From contig NZ_CP109190.1 in the NCBI RefSeq assembly GCF_041438805.1, forward strand, positions 7,564,001-7,628,000: 64,000 nucleotides of DNA, read 5' to 3'. The notes under the pieces were generated by a model that saw only the letters and a list, made by a program, of their open reading frames with translations, was not told the origin of the DNA and searched no databases. The stretch is from Streptomyces sp. NBC_01707 (GTDB lineage: Bacteria > Actinomycetota > Actinomycetes > Streptomycetales > Streptomycetaceae). Positions 16,799 through 25,700 of this stretch are shown here, one piece after another (the stretch's first letter is position 1; each line of letters begins with the position of its first letter). The position numbers were made by a program, and so were the translations under genes.

Positions 16799-17321
16799 GA
16801 ACAGACAACGGGTGAGCTGCGGCCGGGGTCACGCGGGAAAGGGAACGGAATCGAACCATCCGACGCGGAGGGTGAATCGGGGGACCGATGGGTTTACTCC
16901 CGGTCGATACCCGCTGATCGAACCCGCATCGGCGAGACCGGGCGGGGAGGGGTGGATACGACGACAGGTCGACAAATCAGGAAATCAGAGCACGTATCCA
17001 GTGGCTGAAAAGCGTCCATGTGTCCTGTGAAACGGCAGCCGGTTCTCACCGTCACCCCAGGCGCAACCCGCAGCACATCGGTCGAATCGGGGGAACGGTG
17101 CCTCGTGCAGGGGGTCATCCGTGCGACGTCCCACCCCGCCGGTGCGCCGGCGGAGGAGCGTGACAACGGGATCGTGGCGGCTTTCCGTCACCGTGACGAC
17201 CTCGCGCCGGGCGCCCTGCTCGGTCGGTGACGACCTCTGCGCCCGGCTGGAGCCGGGCACCGCGGCAGGCCGATCCGGATCGCGGACGGTAGCTGTCCGC
17301 AACCGCTGGCAGACTCGTCCC
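16799..17321. other. Intergenic region, divergent, no gene seen
   Basis: 523 bases between a leftward gene and the WYL regulator gene. Open frames here lack codon bias and motifs. It should contain the promoters of both genes. The inverted repeat GCGGAC-N7-GTCCGC at 17282-17300 lies just before the WYL gene. Confidence 0.5.
17282..17300. promoter_or_regulatory. Inverted repeat before WYL regulator gene
   Basis: GCGGAC and GTCCGC flank 7 bases, 21 bases before the ATG. HTH-WYL regulators often control their own promoter through short palindromes, so this is a candidate operator. Confidence 0.4.
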
Positions 17322-18281
17322 ATGTTGGAGACCTCGGCACGACTGCTGCGCCTGCTCTCACTCCTGCAGGCCCACCGGGACTGGTCCGGCGTCGAGCTCG
17401 CCGAGCGGCTCGGTGTCACCCCCCGGACCGTCCGACGCGACGTCGACAAGCTGCGCGAGCTCGGCTACCCGGTCAACGCAAGCCCTGGCACCGGCGGCGG
17501 CTACCAGCTCGGTGCCGGGGCCGAGCTGCCGCCGTTGCTCCTCGACGACGAGGAGGCCGTCGCCGTCGCGGTCGGGCTGCGCACGGCGGCCGGCCACGGC
17601 GTGGAGGGCATCGGGGAGACCTCCGTACGCGCACTCGCCAAGCTCGAGCAGGTACTGCCGAACCGGCTGCGACGGCGGGTGAGCGCGCTGGGCGCCTTCA
17701 CCGTGCCCATGCTGCGCGGCCCCGACGCGTCGACCGTCGACCCGGGGGTTCTCACCGAGCTGGCCGGGGCCTGCCGGGACAGCGAGCGGGTGCGCTTCGC
17801 CTACCGCGCCCATGACGGCTCCGCGTCGCGCAGGATCGTCGAACCCCACCGGCTGGTGTGCACCGAGCGCCGCTGGTATCTCGTCGCCTGGGACCTGGAC
17901 CGCGCGGACTGGCGTACCTTCCGGGCGGACCGGATCACCCCCACGCCGCCGCACGGTCCCCGCTTCGTCCCGCGCCGCCCACCCGCCGAGGACCTTGCCG
18001 CCTATGTCTCCCAGGGCGTCTCCACCGCCGCGTACGCAGCGCATGCCGTGATCCGGCTGAAGGTGCCCGTCGAGCGGGCGGCCGAGCGGATCTCACCGTC
18101 CTCCGGCGTGCTGGAGCGGATCGACGAGGACAGCTGCCTGCTGCGGACGGGCGCGGCGGGTCTGGACGTTCTCGTGGTCCATGTGATGCTCATGGGATTC
18201 GACTTCGAAGTCGTCGAGCCGCCGGAGCTCAACGAAGCGATCAGGGCCGCCAGGGACCGGCTGTCCCGGGCGCTCGACTGA
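17322..18281 (+). CDS. HTH-WYL (YafY-type) transcriptional regulator
   Basis: A 319-residue regulator. Residues about 8-50 form a DeoR-like HTH (LAERLGVTPRTVRRDVDKLRELG), followed by a short beta-wing (GGGYQLG), a central linker, and a WYL sensor domain from about residue 150 with VRFAYRAHDG, EPHRLVCTERRWYLVAWD and FRADRI, then the WCX-type C-terminal extension. WYL domains bind nucleotides or nucleic acid fragments in known cases. ATG 17322 is chosen because the HTH begins right after it. No obvious target gene adjoins, so autoregulation or a distant target is likely. Confidence 0.9.
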   Translation: MLETSARLLRLLSLLQAHRDWSGVELAERLGVTPRTVRRDVDKLRELGYPVNASPGTGGGYQLGAGAELPPLLLDDEEAVAVAVGLRTAAGHGVEGIGETSVRALAKLEQVLPNRLRRRVSALGAFTVPMLRGPDASTVDPGVLTELAGACRDSERVRFAYRAHDGSASRRIVEPHRLVCTERRWYLVAWDLDRADWRTFRADRITPTPPHGPRFVPRRPPAEDLAAYVSQGVSTAAYAAHAVIRLKVPVERAAERISPSSGVLERIDEDSCLLRTGAAGLDVLVVHVMLMGFDFEVVEPPELNEAIRAARDRLSRALD

Positions 18282-18688
18282 ACCGCGGCGTGCTCTTTCG
18301 TCTGTCAACTCGCTGTGTCCGGTATACGGGTGGATGTCGGCGGCCGTCCCGGTCCGATGGTGTGGATATCGTGTCCAAAAGATAAGGCCGCCGTAAGGAA
18401 GCGTGAATTCCCGGTGCTCGGTTGCTTTTCCGGGCGCCGCCGGGGCAGGAATTTCGACTACCTGGGATGCCGTAATCCGTTAGGTTTCTCCGCCCGTTCC
18501 GAGATCATTCTTCGGCGTCTTCGATTACTGTGCGTCGGCTTACGGATCGCACGTTCGAGTGAAGCAGTTCGAGTAAACGTGTGTGGTGATCCTGTGACAC
18601 AAGCGTGACCGGTGGCGTACGTGAGGATGCCGCGCCGCCGTCGGAGCCAGGCTTCCGTACCCGTCCGGGGCGGCCTACGGTGAGAGAC
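18282..18688. other. Intergenic region, no gene seen
   Basis: 407 bases. The open frames covering it have poor Streptomyces codon bias. It contains an AT-richer patch near 18410-18510. It presumably holds the promoter of the I78-like gene; no convincing hexamers or repeats were found. Confidence 0.4.
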
Positions 18689-18904
18689 ATGGCACCTATA
18701 CCGACTCCTCCCGCACAGCCCGACGACACACCCGGCGCGTATGTCGGCCTCGCCGCCGAAGCCGCCGAGCGGAGGGCCCGCGCGCGTGGCTGGAGCAGCG
18801 TGAGATCCCTGCCGCCGGGCGCGATCATCACCATGGAGTACCGGGCCGGACGGATCAATTTCGAGGTCGACGACGCCGTCGTGACCCGCTGCTGGGTGGG
18901 CTGA
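18689..18904 (+). CDS. I78-family peptidase inhibitor-like protein
   Basis: A 71-residue protein. The pattern ARARGWSSVRSLPPGAIITMEYRAGRIN, split at residues 30-57, followed by FEVDDAVVTRCWVG, fits the small I78 inhibitor fold, in which a loop before the central strand blocks subtilisin- or chymotrypsin-like proteases. No signal peptide is present, so it would act in the cytosol unless exported otherwise. ATG 18689 is chosen over an upstream in-frame GTG because the upstream residues are Arg/Pro filler. A perfect 12-bp hairpin follows. Confidence 0.78.
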   Translation: MAPIPTPPAQPDDTPGAYVGLAAEAAERRARARGWSSVRSLPPGAIITMEYRAGRINFEVDDAVVTRCWVG

Positions 18905-18948
18905 GACCGCACCGCCGCCGGACCGCTGCGACAGACCCGCGACACGAG

Positions 18949-18976
18949 CAAGGCCCCGACCGAGGTCGGGGCCTTG
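18949..18976. terminator. Terminator between I78-like gene and PAP2 gene
   Basis: CAAGGCCCCGAC (18949-18960) pairs perfectly with 18965-18976 around CGAG. It lies between convergent genes and probably ends both transcripts. Confidence 0.75.
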
Positions 18977-19031
18977 ACTGTGCGGGGTGAGGCTGTGCGT
19001 ACCCGTCCCCGATACGTGGGGGTGCGGTCCG

Positions 19032-20051
19032 TCAGCCGCCGCTCATCGGGCGGGCCGGGCTGGTGCCGCCGCGCGGTGTACGGTCCGCGTGCGGCGGGCG
19101 GCGGCTGCCGACCGGGGTGATGGGTGTCCGCTCCGAGCGCACCGTGTGCGTCGTGTGGGCCCGTGGCCGGGTGCCCGCCGGGGCCGCGGCCGTCGCGAGG
19201 CTTCCCGCCGCGACCGGTTCGAGCGCCGGGTCCTCGTCCATGGCATCGGAACCGGCCCGCTGCGGCAGCAGCACGGTCCGGGGTCCGCCGGCCGCGACAG
19301 GCACCGAAGGCACTGTCCTGCCCCGCGCACGCCACTGCTCGCGTACCGCGAAGATCCAGTCCTCGGCGCGGGTGATCAGCGGCTCGGCCCACGGCAGGCC
19401 GAGCAGGATCAGCAGCCCCGCGGCCCAGCCCAGCAGCACATCGCTGAGCCAGTGCGTGCCGAGATAGACGGTCGTGAGCCCGACCCCGAGCGAGACCACC
19501 GCCGATACGGCCGACAGGTAGCGCCTGGCCCTCGGAGTGGTGGCCAGGTACGCGAGGATTCCCCAGGTCACGACCGCGTTGGCGGTGTGCCCGGACGGGA
19601 ATATATCGCCGCCGGCGAAGAGCTCCGCGGAGCCGATCTGGGTCGCGTAGTGCGGGCCGAGCCGGCCGAGGCCGAGCTTGACCGCGCCCACCGTCAGGTT
19701 GAGCAGCAGCAGTGAGGCGCCCAGCGTCAGCAGGGGCCGCAGGGTGTGCTGCCGCCAGGAGCGCCAGCCGAGCCAGCAGGCGACCATCACGGCCGTGGGG
19801 CCTCGCTGGCCCAGCACCACGTAGTAGTCGAGGAAGGCATGGATTCCGGGCCACTGCTGGTAGGGCCGGAACAGCATGACCTTCCAGTCCAGGGTCACCA
19901 GCCAGGAGCCGATCAGCACGGCAAAGACGATGGCGAGATAGAACGCCAACGTCCCGCCGAAGAGAGCGATGCGGTGACGGCTCATCCGCGGTGGCTCTAT
20001 CTTCGGCGGTTCCGGCTCCCGGTCCAGCCGGGCAAAGATGTCGGTACGCAC
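19032..20051 (-). CDS. PAP2-superfamily membrane phosphatase
   Basis: A 339-residue membrane protein with about six hydrophobic helices. The three acid-phosphatase motifs are KLGLGRLGP (residues 125-133), PSGH (152-155) and GTHWLSDVLLG (198-208), with His155 and His200 the expected catalytic pair. Such enzymes dephosphorylate lipid phosphates such as phosphatidate or undecaprenyl pyrophosphate at the outer membrane face. The last 110 residues are a disordered Pro/Ala/Arg tail beyond the membrane domain. GTG 20051 is chosen because RTDIFARLDREPEPPK follows as a plausible cytosolic N terminus; longer open sequence upstream is non-coding in character. Confidence 0.87.
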   Translation of the reverse strand: MRTDIFARLDREPEPPKIEPPRMSRHRIALFGGTLAFYLAIVFAVLIGSWLVTLDWKVMLFRPYQQWPGIHAFLDYYVVLGQRGPTAVMVACWLGWRSWRQHTLRPLLTLGASLLLLNLTVGAVKLGLGRLGPHYATQIGSAELFAGGDIFPSGHTANAVVTWGILAYLATTPRARRYLSAVSAVVSLGVGLTTVYLGTHWLSDVLLGWAAGLLILLGLPWAEPLITRAEDWIFAVREQWRARGRTVPSVPVAAGGPRTVLLPQRAGSDAMDEDPALEPVAAGSLATAAAPAGTRPRAHTTHTVRSERTPITPVGSRRPPHADRTPRGGTSPARPMSGG

Positions 20052-20547
20052 CCAATCGACGTTACAGCGAGTGAGTGCGCGTTCCGGTCGATCCGGCCGC
20101 TTTGTGATGACGATGTGATGTGGACTATGTCTCAGCCAGGCATCTTTTCCTGACCGTTCGGCGAATCCCGGAGACCGTGCGATCCATTTTCCCGCACTCA
20201 TTTCGGAAGAGTGTTTGGGTATCCGCGAATAACAAAGAACGATGCCCTTTGCATTTCTGCGGCCGTCGCGCCCGGGGTGAACGGACGGTGCAGGGCCGGT
20301 CACGGGGCGGGTCCGGTGTGCACCCACGGCGGCGACAGGCGCCGTCCGTCGGGGGCCGGGTGAGGAGTCCGGCGTGGCGTACGCCACACTCCATGGCCCG
20401 CCGAGGTATGAGATGGACCACGTGTGGCAACGCCGAACTCGCGTACGCTGACGGATCACTCGCCCGTCGATGCCGGGCCTGGAGGGGCAGCAGACGCTGC
20501 ATCCCCGGTTGGCCTGCCGAGCGCGAGGCCTTTTGGGAGGTACATGC
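20052..20547. other. Divergent intergenic region, no gene seen
   Basis: 496 bases between the PAP2 gene and the MFS gene, with an AT-richer stretch at about 20140-20260. A perfect 14-bp palindrome lies at 20374-20387. No ORF with coding character was found. Confidence 0.45.
20374..20387. promoter_or_regulatory. 14-bp palindrome upstream of MFS gene
   Basis: GTGGCGTACGCCAC is a perfect palindrome 161 bases before the exporter start. It is a candidate repressor operator, but the distance is large and no regulator gene adjoins. Confidence 0.3.
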
Positions 20548-22263
20548 ATGTCCGGGACGACCACAGCCCGACTCCGGCTGCGCGCAGCCGCCGACGGTGC
20601 CAACCGATGGGTCGTCCTGGTCGTCCTCTGCCTCAGCCTGCTGCTCGTGGCGCTCGACGCCACCGTGCTGCACGTGGCCGTCCCCGCCGTCACCGAGGAC
20701 CTCCGGCCGAGCGCCGTCGGTCTGCTGTGGATCGTGGACGCCTATCCACTGGTCTGTGCCTCGCTGCTGATCCTCTTCGGGACCCTCGGTGACCGGGTCG
20801 GCCGCCGGCGCATACTGCTGCTCGGCTACGCCCTCTTCGCGGTGGCCTCCGCGGTTGCCGCGATGGCCGACAGCCCGGGCGTCCTCATAGCGGCGCGCGC
20901 CCTGCTCGGGGTCGGCGGCGCGATGATCATGCCGGCGACCCTGTCGATCCTCCGCCAGGTCTTCCCCGACCGGCGTGAGCGGGCCGTCGCCATCGGAGTG
21001 TGGACCGCGGTCGCCGCGGTCGGCGCGGCCACCGGGCCCGTCATCGGCGGTTTCCTCGTCGAACACTTCTGGTGGGGCTCGGTCTTTCTGATCAACATCC
21101 CGCTGATGGCCCTGATCCTTCCGATCGGCCGGCTGCTGCTGCCCGAGTCGCGGGGCAGCGATGACGGCCCCTGGGACGTGTTCGGCGCGCTGATGGCCGC
21201 GGCCGGAGTGCTCGGTGTGGTCCTCGGTGTGAAGCGCGCGGGCACCGGCGAGGGGATTTTCGTCCTCGCCACCCTCGTGCCGCTGTTCCTGGGCGGCGCG
21301 CTGATCGTCGCGTTCGTACGCCGGCAGAAGCGCCGTACGCATCCACTGATCGACATAGGGATGTTCGCCAGACCCGCCTTCTCCACCGCGGTCGGCTGCA
21401 TCGTCCTCGCCATGCTGGCCCTGGTCGGTCTCGAACTGATCGCGGTCCAGTACCTTCAGCTGGTCCTGGGCCTCAGCCCACTGGAGACCGGTCTGCGGCT
21501 GCTGCCGCTCACCTTCGCCGCGATGGCGGCGGGTGCCACCGGCTCGTACACCCTGCGCCGGGTCGGCCCGCGCCGGATGGTCGGCTGGGGCTTCGTGCTC
21601 ACGGCGGCCTCGGTGCTGCTCCTGACCCTGATGGGGCAGCACGACCGGCCCGGTCTGCTGACCGTTTCGTTCGTCGTGCTCGGCTTCGGGCTCCAGTCCA
21701 CGCTCTTCGGTGCGTACGAATCGATGCTCAGCGAGGCCCCGGCGGACCGGGCCGGTGGCGCGGCGGCCATCGGCGAGACCTCGTACCAGCTGGGAGCGGG
21801 CATGGGGATCGCGCTGCTCGGCAGCGTGATGAACGCCGCCTACACCCCTGGGCTGGCCAAGCTCTCCGGGGCGGGCGTTCCCGCCGAGGCCTCCACCGCC
21901 GCCTCCCACTCGCTGGGCGAGGCCTATCAGGTGGCGTCCCGGCTGGGCGGTCCGCTGGGCCAGGTGCTCCGGACCACGGCCCGGCACGCCTTCGTCAACG
22001 GTCTGCACGTGACGCTGCTGGTCAGCGCGGGGTTGCTGCTGCTCGGCGCGCTCGCGGCGCTGCGGCTGCCGCGGGTGATGGAGTGCCCGCCGCGGGTTCT
22101 CTGCGATCCGCACGATGTGCAGGGCGACCACGAGTCCCGTGAGACCAAGGCGTTCCACGGTCCCCAGGGAGCCCCTGGACAGGGACGTCGGAACCCGCCC
22201 CGTTCGCTGCCTGTCCGGCGGCAACCCGCCGAGGCCACCGGCTCTGGACGAGCGGCACACTGA
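20548..22263 (+). CDS. MFS drug-efflux transporter, DHA2 (14-TM) type
   Basis: A proton-driven exporter of the EmrB/QacA group, 571 aa. The N terminus has RWVVLVVLCLSLLLVALDATVLHVAVP, the DHA2-type helix 1, then GDRVGRRRILLLGY (motif A, between helices 2 and 3) and WTAVAAVGAATGPVIGGFLVEHFWWGSVFLINIP (motif C region, described here in parts). ATG 20548 has GGGAGG at good spacing. After the last helix (LLLLGALAALRLPR) comes a tail of about 60 hydrophilic residues unlike the usual short end. No local regulator gene is seen, so substrate and control are unknown. Confidence 0.88.
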   Translation: MSGTTTARLRLRAAADGANRWVVLVVLCLSLLLVALDATVLHVAVPAVTEDLRPSAVGLLWIVDAYPLVCASLLILFGTLGDRVGRRRILLLGYALFAVASAVAAMADSPGVLIAARALLGVGGAMIMPATLSILRQVFPDRRERAVAIGVWTAVAAVGAATGPVIGGFLVEHFWWGSVFLINIPLMALILPIGRLLLPESRGSDDGPWDVFGALMAAAGVLGVVLGVKRAGTGEGIFVLATLVPLFLGGALIVAFVRRQKRRTHPLIDIGMFARPAFSTAVGCIVLAMLALVGLELIAVQYLQLVLGLSPLETGLRLLPLTFAAMAAGATGSYTLRRVGPRRMVGWGFVLTAASVLLLTLMGQHDRPGLLTVSFVVLGFGLQSTLFGAYESMLSEAPADRAGGAAAIGETSYQLGAGMGIALLGSVMNAAYTPGLAKLSGAGVPAEASTAASHSLGEAYQVASRLGGPLGQVLRTTARHAFVNGLHVTLLVSAGLLLLGALAALRLPRVMECPPRVLCDPHDVQGDHESRETKAFHGPQGAPGQGRRNPPRSLPVRRQPAEATGSGRAAH

Positions 22264-22287
22264 GCCGTAACGTCAGCACGACGCCAT

Positions 22288-22304
22288 AACTAACACTGCT
22301 AGTT
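22288..22304. promoter_or_regulatory. Imperfect inverted repeat before acyl-CoA dehydrogenase gene
   Basis: AACTA and TAGTT flank 7 bases in an AT-rich patch 32 bases before the ATG. TetR-type regulators of acyl-CoA genes use similar AT-rich palindromes; this is only suggestive. Confidence 0.3.
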
Positions 22305-22336
22305 TTAGTACCGTGCGAGCCGCCGGAGGCACTCTC

Positions 22337-23587
22337 ATGTCCACCACCGAGTCCGCTGAGTCCGCGAAGCCGTCGAAGCTGCCGCCCTTCGACCCCGCCG
22401 ACCCGATCGGCATCGACGATCTGCTCGGCCCCGAGGACCTCGCGATCCGCTCCACCGTCCGTGCCTGGGCCGACAGCCGGGTCCTGCCGCACATCGCCGA
22501 GTGGTACGAGAACGGCGAGCTGCCCGGCATCCGTGAGCTGGCCCGCGAGCTCGGCTCGATCGGTGCCCTCGGCATGTCCCTCCAGGGGTACGGCTGCGCG
22601 GGCGCCACCGCCGTCCAGTACGGCCTGGCCTGCCTGGAGCTCGAAGCGGCGGACTCCGGGATCCGCTCGCTCGTCTCCGTCCAGGGTTCCCTCGCCATGT
22701 ACGCCATCCACCGCTTCGGCTCCGAGGAGCAGAAGGAGCGGTGGCTGCCCGGGATGGCGGCCGGCGAGATCATCGGCTGCTTCGGGCTCACCGAGCCGGA
22801 CCACGGCTCCGACCCGGCCGGGATGCGGACGTACGCCAAGCGGGAACCGGGGGGTGCCGCCGCCTCGGACGATGTCGGAAGCGGGGGAGACTGGGTCCTC
22901 AGCGGCCGCAAGATGTGGATCACCAACGGCTCGGTGGCCGGGGTGGCCGTCGTCTGGGCACAGACCGACGAGGGCATCCGCGGCTTCGTCGTGCCGACCG
23001 ATACCCCCGGCTTCTCGGCGCCCGAGATCAAGCACAAGTGGTCGCTGCGCGCCTCCGTCACCAGTGAGCTGGTACTCGACGAGGTACGGCTGCCCGCCGA
23101 TGCCGTACTCCCCGGGGTCACCGGCCTGCGCGGTCCGCTCAGCTGCCTCAGCCACGCCCGCTACGGCATCGTCTGGGGAGCCATGGGCGCCGCACGCGCC
23201 AGCTTCGAGGCAGCGGTCGACTACGCGAAGACCCGGGAACAGTTCGGGAGGCCGATCGGCGGCTTCCAGCTCACTCAGGCCAAGCTCGCGGACATGGCCG
23301 TCGAACTGCACAAGGGCATCCTGCTCGCCCACCATCTGGGCCGTCGGATGGACGCGGGCAGGCTCCGCCCGGAGCAGGTCAGTTTCGGAAAGCTCAACAA
23401 TGTGCGGGAGGCGATCGAGATCTGCCGCACCTCACGCACAATTCTCGGCGCCAACGGGATCTCGCTCGAGTACCCGGTGATGCGGCATGCGACGAATCTG
23501 GAGTCGGTGCTCACCTATGAGGGCACCGTGGAGATGCACCAGCTGGTGCTGGGCAAGGCACTCACCGGTCTGGACGCATTCCGGTAG
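22337..23587 (+). CDS. Acyl-CoA dehydrogenase, glutaryl-CoA dehydrogenase type
   Basis: An FAD flavoprotein of 416 aa. LTEPDHGSDPAGMRT near residue 150 is the family FAD/substrate motif, KMWITNG follows, and LTYEGTVEMHQLVLG near 395 holds the catalytic Glu in the position used by glutaryl- and short-chain enzymes. The strong resemblance of the N-terminal DDLLGPEDLAIRSTVRAW and of the Asp/Glu-rich LEAADSG segment favours glutaryl-CoA dehydrogenase, which converts glutaryl-CoA to crotonyl-CoA in Lys/Trp breakdown. ATG 22337 with CCGGAGG is chosen over GTG 22313. It appears monocistronic. Confidence 0.88.
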   Translation: MSTTESAESAKPSKLPPFDPADPIGIDDLLGPEDLAIRSTVRAWADSRVLPHIAEWYENGELPGIRELARELGSIGALGMSLQGYGCAGATAVQYGLACLELEAADSGIRSLVSVQGSLAMYAIHRFGSEEQKERWLPGMAAGEIIGCFGLTEPDHGSDPAGMRTYAKREPGGAAASDDVGSGGDWVLSGRKMWITNGSVAGVAVVWAQTDEGIRGFVVPTDTPGFSAPEIKHKWSLRASVTSELVLDEVRLPADAVLPGVTGLRGPLSCLSHARYGIVWGAMGAARASFEAAVDYAKTREQFGRPIGGFQLTQAKLADMAVELHKGILLAHHLGRRMDAGRLRPEQVSFGKLNNVREAIEICRTSRTILGANGISLEYPVMRHATNLESVLTYEGTVEMHQLVLGKALTGLDAFR

Positions 23588-23625
23588 AACCGGACGCCTG
23601 CCGGACCTTCCGGCGAGCGCCCTGC

Positions 23626-24072
23626 TCAGCTCTGGTTGAAGAAGCCGTCGGCCGGTCGGCCGGCGGCTTCGCCACTGACCACGTGGGTGTCGGCCGGGGT
23701 CAGCAGGAAGACCCGGGTGGCGACGCGGTCGATCGACCCGCGCAGTCCGAAGATCAGCCCCGCGGCGAAGTCCACGACACGCTTCGCGTCCGAGGGGTCC
23801 ATGGCCGTGAGGTTCATGATCACAGGGACGCCGTCCCGGAAGAGCTCGCCGATACCGCGGGCGTCCCGGAAGCTGTCCGGGGTGACCGTGGCGATCCGGC
23901 GGCCCGTCTCCTCGGCCGCCTCGGAGACCACCTGCACCCGTGGGTCGGTCACCCAGGCATTGCCGGTCCCGGTCCGTGCACCCTCGGCGTACTCGTCATC
24001 GTCGTCGTAGTAACGCTCGTCGTTGTCCTCTACGAGGCCCAGCCAGGCACTCGCCTTGCGCACCGATCCCAT
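23626..24072 (-). CDS. sflA: SepF-like cell-division protein, probably SflA
   Basis: A 148-residue protein of the SepF (DUF552) family. The N terminus [16 protein letters not shown] resembles the membrane-binding amphipathic helix of SepF, an acidic DDDDE linker follows, and residues 60-135 form the dimeric beta-alpha core with [35 protein letters not shown] (in two halves here). Streptomycetes have one SepF and two SepF-like proteins that interact with division components; I recall the one in this neighbourhood as SflA, but the symbol is from synteny memory. SepF itself is normally next to ftsZ, so this copy is a paralogue. Confidence 0.8.
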   Translation of the reverse strand: MGSVRKASAWLGLVEDNDERYYDDDDEYAEGARTGTGNAWVTDPRVQVVSEAAEETGRRIATVTPDSFRDARGIGELFRDGVPVIMNLTAMDPSDAKRVVDFAAGLIFGLRGSIDRVATRVFLLTPADTHVVSGEAAGRPADGFFNQS

Positions 24073-24380
24073 GGACGCCTCCTCTCACCGCGGTTCCTTG
24101 GTGTTCCGCATCTCATTCGTATCCCTATGGTCGACCATGATGCGGATCGTGCGCCAAGTGGATAGTCGGCGCGCAGGGGATTCGTGACGTTACTGGTGCA
24201 GAAGATGTGGCGATTCGTCAAGGTTCCTCCTGCATAGGGCCCCTGGTGAAAAGAAAATATGATGTCCCGGTCCGTACGGGTGACGTGAGGTGCGTACGGG
24301 TGAACGGGTCACTCGATACGATGCCCGTCGCGCACACGCACGAGTGCGGCGCACGTCGGAACGACTCTCGGGGGATCGTC
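24073..24380. promoter_or_regulatory. Divergent intergenic region with two direct repeats
   Basis: 308 bases between sflA and the DUF5685 gene. GTACGGGTGA occurs at 24274-24283 and again at 24294-24303, a 20-base period that could mark a regulator binding on one helix face. TACGAT near 24317 is a candidate -10. No gene is seen. Confidence 0.35.
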
Positions 24381-25667
24381 GTGTTCGGAATAGTCAGGCC
24401 CTGCGCCCATCGGTTGTCGGAGGGCCTCAAGACCGAGTGGATGGCCCATCTCTGTGGGCTCTGCCTCGCACTTCGCTCGGACCACGGGCAGTTCGCCCGG
24501 ATCGTCACGAACTATGACGGCCTGATCGTCTCGGTCCTGACGGAGGCTCAGGCCGAGCGCACCACCGGATGGCGACGTACCGCGGGGCCCTGTCCACTGC
24601 GCTCCATGCGGACCGCTCCGGTCGCCCGAGGCGAGGGGGCCAGGCTGGCGGCCGCCGTCTCGCTGGTGCTCGCCTCGGCGAAGGTACGGGACCACATAGC
24701 GGACGGGGACGGGCTGTTGAGGCGCCGCCCGGTCGCCGCGGCCGCCCGCCGGGTCGCCGCGGGCTGGGACCGGGCCGGTGCGCGTACCGGCGCGGAGCTG
24801 GGATTCGACACCGCCGTCCTCGTGGACGCCGTCGACCGGCAGGCCGGCGTCGAGCGGCTCGCCGGACCGGGCACCCCGCTGCTGACGGTCACCGAACCCA
24901 CCGAGTCGGCCACCGCGGCGGCCTTCGCCCACACCGCCGCGCTCGCGGGCCGGCCGTGGAACGCCGAGCCTCTCGCCGAGGCCGGCCGGCTCTTCGGGCG
25001 GCTCGCACATCTGCTGGATGCCGTGGAGGACCAGGAAGCTGACGCCGCGTCGGGTGCCTGGAATCCGCTCACCGCCACCGGCACCTCGCGCGCAGAGGCC
25101 CGGCGGTTGTGCGACGACGCGCTGCGTGGTGTGCGGCTGGCGCTGGGCGACGCCGAATTCACCGACGACAAGCTGACGCATGTGCTGCTCGTGCACGAAC
25201 TGCGGCGTTCGGTGGACCGGGCCTTCGCCACGCAGACGTGCTCGCACCAGGAGGATGCGCGGCGCACCGATGAGGATCTGACGGACGGGCAGCGGACGGA
25301 GCCCTCCGCGAAGGCACCGGGCGGCGCGGCGGGGCTGCGGCGGACCGGGTCCTTCGGGCCGCCGCCGGGCAATCCGTACGCGCCGAACAACCCCGGCAGC
25401 CCGTTCGGCCCGCCCCAGCCCCCGCCGGAGCCGCCGCGTGACCGGCGTGGGCTGATCACGGGCTGTCTGGTGTGGGCGGGCCTCGCCTGCACCTGCCAGA
25501 TGTGCTGCGGGACCTTCGAGGACCCGTGGAGCCGGCAGCGGCGCGAGGGGCTGTGCAGCCAGTGCGACTGCAGCGACTGCTGCGATGCGTGCGACTGCTG
25601 CGGCAACTGCGGGGACTGCTGCAGCTCCTGCGACTGCTGCGACTGCGACTGCGGGTGCGACTGCTGA
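24381..25667 (+). CDS. DUF5685 family protein with Cys-rich tail
   Basis: A 428-residue protein of a family of unknown function that I know as DUF5685. It starts MFGIVRPCAHRLSEGLKTEW, with CGLC at residues 24-27 as a possible metal site, then a long Ala/Arg helical body. Near residue 330 a Pro/Gly-rich linker appears, then a single hydrophobic stretch (LITGCLVWAGLACTCQMCC) and a C-terminal tail of about 35 residues in which almost half are Cys, mixed with Asp, Ser and Gly. The tail looks like a metal-loading or lipidated-type segment. GTG 24381 has GGGGG upstream. It faces the ABC lipoprotein gene convergently. Confidence 0.78.
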   Translation: MFGIVRPCAHRLSEGLKTEWMAHLCGLCLALRSDHGQFARIVTNYDGLIVSVLTEAQAERTTGWRRTAGPCPLRSMRTAPVARGEGARLAAAVSLVLASAKVRDHIADGDGLLRRRPVAAAARRVAAGWDRAGARTGAELGFDTAVLVDAVDRQAGVERLAGPGTPLLTVTEPTESATAAAFAHTAALAGRPWNAEPLAEAGRLFGRLAHLLDAVEDQEADAASGAWNPLTATGTSRAEARRLCDDALRGVRLALGDAEFTDDKLTHVLLVHELRRSVDRAFATQTCSHQEDARRTDEDLTDGQRTEPSAKAPGGAAGLRRTGSFGPPPGNPYAPNNPGSPFGPPQPPPEPPRDRRGLITGCLVWAGLACTCQMCCGTFEDPWSRQRREGLCSQCDCSDCCDACDCCGNCGDCCSSCDCCDCDCGCDC

Positions 25668-25700
25668 GCCACGCCCCGGGCCGGCTCGACGGCCCCGGGA

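Noticed and set aside
16820..16900. A GGTTCGATTCC-like T-loop on the minus strand, suggesting a tRNA
   Set aside because: The T stem and acceptor arms do not pair, and no D or anticodon arm could be built.
20125..22260. A 711-residue minus-strand open frame across the MFS gene
   Set aside because: Composition is Gln/Glu/Arg-rich with no motifs; the plus strand encodes a clear transporter.
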